Translations under genes and position numbers: made by a program
Notes under the pieces: generated by a model
Told to the model about the DNA's origin: nothing
What the model saw: the letters and a program-made list of their open reading frames with translations, nothing else
Database searches by the model: none
Shown here: piece after piece, positions 28,049 to 37,659 of the stretch
Layout of the letters: every line of letters begins with the position of its first letter
How positions within the stretch are numbered: position 1 is the first letter of the stretch
Origin: Paragyromitra xinjiangensis
Taxonomy: Eukaryota > Ascomycota > Pezizomycetes > Pezizales > Discinaceae
NCBI GenBank assembly: GCA_038503065.1
Contig: JBCAMK010000014.1
Coordinates: forward strand, 310,001 to 374,000
Direction: 5' to 3'
Length of the DNA: 64,000 bases

Positions 28049-28533
28049 GAGAAAACCTTTTCAATGCCCGCATACTAGCCACAAAACCTTTGCAATACCC
28101 TCCAACGCCAAGCATCGCTAAAGACACACGGAAAACTCCGCCCGCAACATACACAGTCCTTCTTTAGACCAAATCCTCCTAGTTTCTACTAAATAGAGTA
28201 TGGTAGCTTTATTTAAGCACGCGTACGCCAGTGTGCTCCAGATAAACCTCGCTTAAACTCAACAGTATGGAGCCCCAGAAGTACACATCCGTCTGCCACT
28301 AAATGCTCCTAATTATTTCTTTATTTTAATTCACTCTATCTATTTACTCTTAAATCTTAAGCTTGGTTGTGTAAAAGCAGTATGGCAGCGCGCTCAAAAG
28401 GCGTGTGTGTGTGTCTATGTGTGTCTGTGTGTATGTCTTAGGCAGAGGTTTCCGTATGTCTCTGGCGATGCTTGGTGTTGGAGGGTATTGCAAAGGTTTT
28501 GTGGCTAGTATGCGGGCATTGAAAAGGTTTTCT
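28049..28533. mobile_element. Long inverted repeat, 89-bp arms (MITE-like)
   Basis: Bases 28049-28137 and 28445-28533 are inverted copies with only a handful of mismatches; shared blocks include TTGGAGGGTATTGCAAAGG and TTTTGTGGCTAGTATGCGGG. The match weakens but continues inward to about 28157 and 28425 (CATACACA). The spacer holds no coding frame and contains a GT-rich microsatellite. No clear target duplication is seen, so it may be a fold-back element or a pair of relic transposon ends. Confidence 0.82.
28399..28437 (+). repeat. GT microsatellite
   Basis: An imperfect run of GT units interrupted by CTATGT and CTGTGT, inside the spacer of the inverted-repeat element, just before its right arm. 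Confidence 0.85.
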
Positions 28534-31500
28534 CCACATATCCTAAGTACCGAAACAGTCTCACATAACCAAGCGAAGCTCCCGAGGTGTGACAAGAATG
28601 ACTACTATTTTATATATATATCCCCACCATTAAGGCTTCATTTCCAGCCATGACAGCCTTCCAAGCATGCCAAGTCCTGGTGTCGAGAATATTATATAAT
28701 ACACTATGCAAATCCCCGGTTGTCCCTGCATTGAAATAAAACCCCTAAGCATTCCCTTTCTTTTTTTCCCCCCGGCACTGCAGCTGCTACTGGAGACCCT
28801 CCGCGATCCAAGAAATTTCCAAGCCATTGGCAGTCTCAATTGATCGACTCCTGAGAAGAGTGGAGGTTATAGCAGGTGGCCAACCTTAATGGTAAAATCG
28901 GCGATTACAGAAAAAAAATCCCGTGATCTATAATCAACTGTGTATTTCGCCCGATCCGGTATGTAATTCCTTCGCTATACTCATTCACTTACGGGCTTTA
29001 CCGGGCCTTCTGGTGTCTTCCGGATCCGCGATGAATGTTGAAAAGTTCTCCAGCGGTTGTGTGTGATGTATTAGAGCACCATTGACTTGCGCGTTAAACC
29101 CTTTATGGACCACGAATGCTTTATTTGGAGAACGAGTCCTGAAAAACATGATTAGTAAAGAAAACCGCTCCACATCCGAAACAAGCAGCCAATAAAAACC
29201 GCGAATAAGAATAAGCGGATGCCAAGAACCTCTGCTAGCAGAGGGGACGTGCGTGATTCTTTCGGGCATAAGGAGACTAAGCTGGGTGGCTGGGCAGTTC
29301 AACAAGAGAGCTTTCAAAGATCCTGAACCGGCTCCTCCCCGTCTATTGCTGAGCCGCGTAGCTTGAAGAGAAAAAAATTTGCTGGCGCGTCTGAAAAGAG
29401 ATTGGCTTCATAATAGCCCACGACCACCCCACTTGAGACGGACGACGAGAAAATCTTACGGCAGGGTGTGGATATTCCCTTCGATCGATGTCTTAGCAGG
29501 TGAGAGGGATTTAGAAAAAACGGAAAAACGAATATGTTGTGGGGGACCTATCAACTGTTTAGATCGCGATAGTTTTCTCCCCACCATAAATCCAGATAAA
29601 ATAAAGGTGGAGGATAAATGGTGTATGGAGATAATCTTGTATGGCTTGGAGATGTGACGCAGTTGATTCTGGAAGAGTTAAATATACTCGGAATTCTTAG
29701 CCCAATCTAGGTCAGCGCCCCCACATATAATACCATCTGATAAGTCCAAAGAACGCTAAGGCATGCGAAAATTCTATCTGAGAAGCAATACAGGATTTTA
29801 CTCGCAATTGAAGAAAGTGCTCTTTAGTAGAGCAGTAATTCTGTAGCATCACGCGTGCTTAATGAAGTAGATAAACAAAATACATAGAGTCACAAAAAGT
29901 CACTCGATATAGATGACTCTTGTTAGATGGTTTAGCAACTATAGCAAACGATAGCGAGCTCACCCAAATAGGCTGAGAGCCAAGCTGGAGTACTGTGATT
30001 ATTACAAGGTTATAAATCCAATATTCGGCCAAATTCGAGCTCAACGCTAGACAGAGGAGAAGTTATTGGTAATCCATTCTGGAGATTTCCAAAATTTCGA
30101 ATACTACACGTTAGTTTCTATATGTAAGGAAACAAACCGGAAAAAGGGTAGTCTGATTCTTTGGTAAGGACGGAAACCTTGGCACGACCCTCTGGACTAA
30201 GCCTTAGAGTGAAACTTAAGACTAACTACTAACCAGATCCCCAACCCATAAGTAAAACAAGCTTAATTGGGCGTACTAATCGTTTTAGTATGTTCTTCAT
30301 ATACCTACAGTATTCCAGGAGTTCATTTCCCCAATATGCTGTATCTAGGCTGGGTGTACTTCCTGCCAAGTCCCTAGGCCTTTTGTGTGCACAGGACATA
30401 ATGCACCGAGTCATGTCTCATGACCCACGCTCAATCCAGACGTTTGTTTAGCCTTATGTAAGTAGGACACATGGAAGCCAGGTGACTCCTTTGACCTTAC
30501 CACACCTCAATCCAATCTCCCAGCACCCGTGGTCCCGCGATGTGGATCCGGAACACCGGAGACACTTAGCCACAGCGATCGGGGTGTACAAGTCTTTCCA
30601 GGTATCCTTGACACTCTAATTTCGTACCCCTTAACTCGCTGATTATCGACTTCATAGAATATCACTCACAGCTAAATAGGGTTCAGCCCCGCCTTCAAAC
30701 CTTCCTACCAGCTAGGAGTATATAAACACTATAGAGCCCGTACCCTCTTACATTCGGATCTGTTTTACTTTAGTGATGAAGAAAATATGATGAAGGGTCC
30801 TGGGGACTATGGCGGGCTTGAGATAAAGAATTCCTACCCTTCCGCGGTTCTATTCTCCGGTTCCTCAATAGACAGGGATCATGTCTCTAGGAAATGTCAA
30901 AACCCAGCTGGAATTGCGACCCGCCTTTTCGAAACGGTTTTTCCCCAAATCACAAGCGAGTACCCATGTACCAGAACATGGGAGCTAGGCCGGGTGAAAT
31001 TTGGAAGGACACGCACGGTCTTTGATGTATATTAAAGTTTTCTGCTTTTTGTAGTTTGCATATTACACGACGTTGGAAGGCGAAATCCGAGGGGGGTTCC
31101 TTGTGTATCGAATCTCTAGTAATCGATAAGGTATCGTGTATCTCTTAGTTGTGAGGCTTAACTTTTGCGTTTGGTCGTGCCATGCGTATTGACGAAGCAC
31201 ACTCTTTATGCAGCAGGCTGACACATAGTAGTTATATATCGAAAGGGGTTTAAACAGGGGGAACCAAATTGCGGGGCAGTTATTTCCTTCCCAGCAGTGG
31301 ACGAAAACTGATGAGACCTCGGAAATACCTGCCTGAATTACCGAGGATCAAAGCAAAAGAGTATGGTGATCGGTACAACTTTCGTGGACCGCAAAACCAG
31401 TACCTTTCACGATACGGTAGTTACTTGCCGTACCAGTAGCGCCATTCTCCCCATACAGGCTACATGGAAGGAAATACAAGCTCATGTGGGTTCACATCTG

Positions 31501-31817
31501 CATATTTCTCAAATTATTTTTCCTGTAGGTATGAACGCACAAAGTTCCCCGCCCTGCCCCCCCCGCATCGATATAGAATTCGTCTATCTGAATAAACTAA
31601 AAATAAGACACAGAAACCCGGGCGACATCGGAAATCTAGCGCCGTAGGCTTATTCCCTATCAATACAGAGACGCCCGCGCCTGCGGCAGATGGATTATCT
31701 CATCGGTTTGTTATGCGCCCCCCATGTTGTACCCCCACAGAAATTAGAATGCCAGGGCGACTTATGTCAGCTTCGATGGATCACAAACCTTCAGCTTTGA
31801 GGTTTCATCTCCGGGAT

Positions 31818-31845
31818 TGGGGACCCTTGGGGACCCTTGGGGACA
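31818..31845 (+). repeat. Short tandem repeat GGGGACCCTT
   Basis: Two full ten-base units and a partial third, in gene-poor DNA. No associated gene. Confidence 0.75.
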
Positions 31846-34558
31846 TTGGTGTTGAGCAGGTACCCCGCATTCGTGAGGAGGTCGAGTGCGTAATACGTAT
31901 GTACGGTTTGGGTCTGCGCAATAGTAACTGCTACTCGGATGATACCTACCGTGCTTCTTTGGGCGCATCATGAACCTTATTTCCGGGACCTCACGTGGGA
32001 AGGTTCCGCGATATGCATACAACCGTGGTTCCCCGTACTCTAGAATACACACCTTTATTCAATTGGAGAGTAGTACAGCCGAATCTTTTACGTAAGATCT
32101 ACGAGTAAGGTTTGGGGAACCAGATGCACAACGACCGATCATCGAGTCCCAGGCTCGAAACCTCACCAAAACAGTCTCAATCCAATTCCCTTTTTTTCTC
32201 TTCTCGGGACAGGCCACAACTTGAACTTTGAGCCGTCGATTCCCGTCCCCGTTTTGATGCGGGATTTACGCAATGCTAATATTTCGGCGGGCTCTTTAGC
32301 GTTTCTTTTTTTAAGCGCGGGGTGCGTGGCCTTTGGCAGGCTAACATATCGAATAGAGCTAAAATATCGAACTTGCTTCTTTTTGAATATAGCAATCCGG
32401 GTTACCGGAAGAAAAAAACAAAAGGTATATTTCGATACCCGCCATGGTCAAGCATCAGGGTGCACTACGAGTATTAGGGGAGAGTGCACGTAGGAGGTGA
32501 GCAGACTAGTTGAAGGCCATAAAAATGGGTGCAGGCGTCAATTCTGCGATTCTCAATCGAGCCCAAGCTATTAGTCCTACGAATTGCTCTAAATTAGTAA
32601 AGTAGTACACCTGTTCGGAGGCATAGATCCGGATTCGACCGAGACAGCGATACATCAGTATTTTGTCCAACGCCTAAAGCGGGTTTCATCAGATTAAGAT
32701 GAAGCTGGATACCTCGTGGCGAGTAATTGTGCTTCGTTACATTCAGTGTTGGCCCGGAAACGGGGGTGCTGGGAAGAACCGCACAAACCCGAGCCAGGGT
32801 ATCAACTCGAAATCGGACACCAAGGTCCTTCGACAGCCAAAATCCGGGCGGCCGGAAAATTATTTATTAGTGATTTGAATTTGGCAAGTGACTCTCCGGG
32901 AACAAAAAGATAAGAGGACCCGATGGCATGGTTGCTCCAGAGAGGCTAGTGTCGTGGTCGAGACAAGGTCTTATTTATATGGAAGGTCTGTGTGCCACTC
33001 ACTGCAGTGGCTGCTGCCACAACCACCCTGTGTCCATTATCACTCGGCTGCCCCCCACAGAGCTTCGCAATAATTCCGTTTCGCTAACGGTGGATGATAC
33101 ATCGCCGTGCTCATTATTTAGTGTCACTCCGTAATCATAAGCTTTGCGGATATATATCGATGTCCCAAAGGGGGCTACTTACCAGGTTTCGACTGCTTGA
33201 ACGCCATTGCCGCCACTGCGATGAAAGGATCTCAGCACCAAGACCCCAAGACGGTGCATGTTCTGAAAGTTGCTGTGCATGTATGTATGTACGGCACGTA
33301 GTTGGCTGGAGATCGAATTTCCGAAGAGTTTACTACTGGGTTCGGGGATTGGGTGGAGAGCAGTGGAGGCTCAAGGTTATCAAACTTTTTGGTCTTAATA
33401 GTCAGTTGACTTTGTTTAGCCTGGAATTCCTTAGTATCTGCCTCGAGCGGAGTCGTAGCATGTACCACTGTAGGTACTTTATATGGTACCGGTACACGGA
33501 GGATGATAGACAGGGAGAAAGATTAGCACTTTGCGCTAATGGTGCAGGAATCATCCCGCAGCCTGGACATTTCGAAATTCTCATATTCTGTTTTGCGGGG
33601 ATTGATTGGGCCGCGAAAAAATCAACGACATGTGGGGGGTCGCACGGAGACGGAGGACCCAAGTCTGATAGAGGCAAGGTTGGTAGCCACACATCACATG
33701 AAGAAGGAAGGCGGCTCGTCTCATCGACTGACCACAGCAGCAGGGCTCGAAGGAGCCCCAGAATTTCTATCGCAGATCAGACCGATGTCATCGATGTTCT
33801 TGCCTAAGCCGGTATTGATTCCGCCAGGGCTATGGAAAGAGGAAATCCATTCGTCCTTCCTGCCATGGGATGGGGTTAAGCGAGAATCATGATTGCATGG
33901 GAAGCCGTGGGAAAAGGAGGGTCGCTGTCAGCACCAGGAAAACAAGATGGAACCCATCAACCATTAATTTCTTCTTCTCCTCGGTTGTTTCTGGAAACCT
34001 GCAAGCTTGCCTTGTCGCTCGCGTGGCCTGAATTTCGCGGAAGTTTGCGTGGTGGAGGGAAAGAAAAAAAAAAAAAGAAAGTGGGTGGTATGAATGTTTC
34101 CTTTTTCATGTGTTCTTGTCATTGAGGAGAACATGAACTCATCCGTCTATATCTGTAGTTTCCCCGATATCTTGGGTGACCCCATCTTGTTTTAGTGCAC
34201 GACATTTTTACCAGATTTCACTTTACCATATCTCCACAAATCCCAAGCTAGCAAGCCTGGGCACGCGAGAGGTTCTGACAACTCAACTAGAGATAGCTGG
34301 CAAACCCTGGTTTTCAAACAGTCTTTTTATTTATCTCCTGCCACTCCCCCTCTTGACGGCGTCTCCCGGTACAACGCTCTCGTCGGGTGTTTTTTGTACT
34401 ACAGCCTCCATTGGGACGGACAACCTCGGACACAAGCGTCTGGCCTAGCAGGCTCTAAATGCTTTGCATTCCCGCACCTTCTTCCATTCCCACTTATCAA
34501 TCCCTCCCCATTAGGTGACGAATTGCCAGATCTACAAAATTCCGAAGACAGCAACCTC

Positions 34559-36319
34559 ATGGCAACACTCACAATGGTAGACCCTGGAAGAGCAGATTTT
34601 TTTCACAGCATGTACGGGTATGGTGGGCATGGGACGAGTCTGCCACCGCCTGTGGTGCTGAATTCGAGTTGGTGGGACGAGCAGAAGATCATGGAGACCG
34701 TCAACGCGAGATATATCAAGCACCAAATCACCGATGCAGCCTCACGGAGGAAACTGGACGAACCATTGAAGTTTGGTGAAGGGCTTACGGAGAGCACATA
34801 TTGCGAGTGGATCATTGAACATACGAGGAAGTTCTTTTTGATATTGTGTGACTTGGGATGTCCGGGCTATATCTTCAATATTATCGACGGGTCGTGGGAT
34901 GACGAAGACCTACCATTATCGATGGCTACGATTGAAAGGCTGGAATTGCCAGCACTCTCACAGGATAAGAAGTTTGCGAAGAAGCAGTATGCGTATCTTG
35001 TACGAGAGCTGCAGGAGGGGCAACACACAGTATTCCAGGATGAGGAGATCGTACCTCTAGAGGTCATGTCCCGACGAACGCAACCAGGATCAGCAAAGCA
35101 GACTCTCGAAAAAGTTTACTTCCCTAGATCACGGGAGGTTTGTTATACACGAAGACGTGTGCCTCTTGGGAATGCTCAAAACCAACTTACACATGAGTCC
35201 TTCTTGAGTGAGTTGGAAACCCTGAAATCCGTAAGCCACGACCATATCGTATCACTACACCTATCGTACACTCATGGAGATATTGGATACCTCGTTCTGG
35301 AGCCCTGTATCGATCTCAACTTGAAAACATTCATCCAATATACCCCTGCTGCCTGGAAATCAAATACGAAAGAAGAGCGTCGCCGCATAATCTTCAATTG
35401 GATGCACTGCCTTAGTGACGCCCTAGCATACCTTTACGAGAAAGGTATCTCGCATTGCGACATCAAACCCACTTCCATCATCGTCGAGCAAAAAACAAAT
35501 CGTATCTTTTTCGCCGACATTGGAAACTCAAAACGTCTCGACCCAGTATTACAAGCCGCACAATCCCCTACGCAATTCTCTCCGGGCATACCAGACATAG
35601 AAGCCTACGACTACGGTGCACCAGAGCTATGGCAACGAACCCTCGTATTACAAGAATCTTCCGGCCCTCCAACTAATACTGTATTCTCCGGCCGAACTTA
35701 TCGTAAATCATCTACACAATCTGAAGATAGCTTGTCCAGCACTGGATCCAATAGCACCCAAGTCGGCCAATGGACCGCTTTCCAATCCCTCCCATCGAAA
35801 TCTGACGTCTTCTCACTCGCCTGCATATTTCTCGAGATCTTTAGCTTCCACGCAAAGCGCAAGACAACTGCATTTGCAACCCACCGCTCAGTCAAGAACC
35901 GCCGCCCCCGGGAGTCAGCACCTCCAGACTCCTCATTTCACTCTAATCTCGGTCAAGTTGACTCCTGGATCGAGAATTTACACAAAGATGCGCGGAAGAA
36001 GTCCGATAAGCCCTTCGCTGATGGCCTCGAGCTATGTCGAGAAATGCTTCAGCGGGACCCAGAGGCTCGGCCGGAGCCGCGCGGTGTAGCAGATCGATTG
36101 TATCACACTATCGTCGGGCCGGCTGTAGCGCCCGAGATGCCGCATTGTGGTATGCATAGTGTCGTTGACCCAAGCCTATCTATGTTTGGTGGGTGGATAG
36201 CACAGAGGGATGATTCCGGACGGTCGTTATCAGCATCGAGCAGTATTGGTAGAGCATCAAAGAGATCAACAGCGACTTCAGCAAGCTCCATAGGTGATAA
36301 AAGGTGGTTGGCGATTTAA
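34559..36319 (+). CDS. Degenerate protein kinase-like protein
   Basis: A single-exon protein of 586 residues from the ATG at 34559; the frame is open 55 codons further up to 34394, but that part reads like leader. The N-terminal 180 residues form a separate unrecognised region (WWDEQKIMETVNARYIKHQI, IIEHTRKFFLILCDLGCPGY). The kinase fold spans about residues 185-530. Visible are HCDIKPTSI near residue 299, ADIGNS near 320 in place of DFG, YGAPELW in place of the APE motif, and SDVFSLACIFLEIF for the helix-F block, with an insert rich in Ser/Thr between them. The ATP-anchoring lysine position appears to be arginine (CYTRRRVP), and the catalytic-loop asparagine is serine. A recognisable glycine loop is missing. 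It may therefore bind partners rather than phosphorylate, or use altered chemistry. The C-terminus is Ser-rich. No exact family is named. Confidence 0.82.
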   Translation: MATLTMVDPGRADFFHSMYGYGGHGTSLPPPVVLNSSWWDEQKIMETVNARYIKHQITDAASRRKLDEPLKFGEGLTESTYCEWIIEHTRKFFLILCDLGCPGYIFNIIDGSWDDEDLPLSMATIERLELPALSQDKKFAKKQYAYLVRELQEGQHTVFQDEEIVPLEVMSRRTQPGSAKQTLEKVYFPRSREVCYTRRRVPLGNAQNQLTHESFLSELETLKSVSHDHIVSLHLSYTHGDIGYLVLEPCIDLNLKTFIQYTPAAWKSNTKEERRRIIFNWMHCLSDALAYLYEKGISHCDIKPTSIIVEQKTNRIFFADIGNSKRLDPVLQAAQSPTQFSPGIPDIEAYDYGAPELWQRTLVLQESSGPPTNTVFSGRTYRKSSTQSEDSLSSTGSNSTQVGQWTAFQSLPSKSDVFSLACIFLEIFSFHAKRKTTAFATHRSVKNRRPRESAPPDSSFHSNLGQVDSWIENLHKDARKKSDKPFADGLELCREMLQRDPEARPEPRGVADRLYHTIVGPAVAPEMPHCGMHSVVDPSLSMFGGWIAQRDDSGRSLSASSSIGRASKRSTATSASSIGDKRWLAI

Positions 36320-37659
36320 ATTGGTATGGTTGATGGCGTTTATGTTGGTTTTTTTGTTTTTTGTTTTTGAAAGTGGGTCGGTTGTATATTTCTATGGTTT
36401 TGTGATATAGGAGCATGGTATTGGTGTTTGTGCTGAAATATTTGGAGGTTGTCACTGTTTTTTTTTGGGAGGGTATCTCTTCTGTTTCATATTTTCTCAT
36501 TATTAGGATGGGCTGGTTGGTTGGAATTTTGGCTTTATCTTTCCTATGTCGATCTTATATTTCCTTTTGAACCTAGGGTTGTCCTTTCTTTTACTTATTT
36601 TCCTGGTTTCTCTTACTATCCTTTATTGTCTTCATTATATCATCTTGGTGCGTGTACTCTAATGGTTGCGGCCGCCGGTTCGATGTCTGTCGCTCAGATA
36701 TTTTCTCCTTTGTCACATCACTTGAACTAGTTAGACAAAATATGTAGTTAGAGCTGAATCACTAAATTAAATACCCTCGTCTCACATTGAAGCCATCCTG
36801 GCTAGACCTTCTACTTTGCTATGCTAACGAGACGTGAAGCAGCCTTTCGAGCTCTGTGTGGCAAGAAGGGTGTCAGTGTTTGAGCTGGGTAGCTGTATGC
36901 CGCTTTATGATGATACCTGTAATTATGTGGGGGCCACCAACTCTCGGTCCTTAAATTATTGCCGCAAAACTCGGGGATGAGCCCGGGCTAAGACCGCAAG
37001 ATAATGTTTTGTGATCATAGGCCAGATATATATATAAGGTTTGTATATAGGTTGAACTTATTCTCTATTACATACTGGTTGCGCTTGGGTCTTAGTTCCT
37101 ATTCAGCTATTTGGATGCAATATTCCCTTTCGTCCCAGCTAGTCTCGTCTGTTAACATTCCTTAAATTACATGAAATATCACTCGAGCGAGTAACTACAC
37201 AGATTTAAGAATAGATGTATATGCTGAATAAAGTTAAATACCAGAAAAAAATAATTCCGAGTTGGATGTATTTCGGTGATGAAGAGGTAGGGGGTTTAAC
37301 CTTATATTTTTTTCAGCCGTCGGGGAATTTTTTTTTGCCAAGAGGGCGGGCAGGCGGCCATATAAAATCTGAACCTGTCCGCCTCTTCTTCCTTTAGGTC
37401 TTTCTCTTCTTTCCACCATCAGGGATTCCGTTGAGGATTTTGGTATGAGATCCTAATTAACATTCTTCTAGAGTTGTGGACGAGTACTGACAGAGTCTTA
37501 GTTAGCTTGCCCACGGGAGCTACCTGAAAGTTGGTTGGCTAAATTTGAAGTAGATTACGTTCTATCTCCCAAAAAAGTAAGTGTGTTGAGTGCTATTGTA
37601 AATAAACATCTTAGGGTTGAAACAGTTAATAACAGTTTATTTGAATTTAGGTTCTCATC
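36320..37659. other. Intergenic region between the kinase-like and ARID genes
   Basis: About 1.3 kb, T-rich just after the kinase stop and AT-rich further on, with TATATATATA near 37029. No coding frame was recognised. The final 200 bases should carry the leader of the ARID gene; a TTTAG|GTTCTC acceptor-like site just before the ATG could mean a 5' leader intron. Confidence 0.45.

Larger units (their letters stand above)
25445..34558. other. 9-kb gene-poor region
   Basis: No gene is supported across this stretch. Open frames are short and lack known motifs; the longest (33094-33807, 237 codons) is rich in Arg, Cys and Ser and looks like chance or relic sequence. What can be seen: an 18-base perfect palindrome at 27857-27874, the long inverted repeat at 28049-28533 with a GT microsatellite in its spacer, a short GGGGACCCTT tandem at 31818-31845, and an A-rich run near 34063-34080. 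The last 350 bases should be the leader of the kinase-like gene. Confidence 0.5.

Noticed and set aside
32140..32170. B-box-like sequence on the minus strand (GTTTCGAGCC)
   Set aside because: No matching A box or cloverleaf around it.
33094..33807. 237-codon plus-strand open frame
   Set aside because: Cys/Arg-rich, no recognisable motif, and lies among other overlapping short frames in gene-poor DNA.
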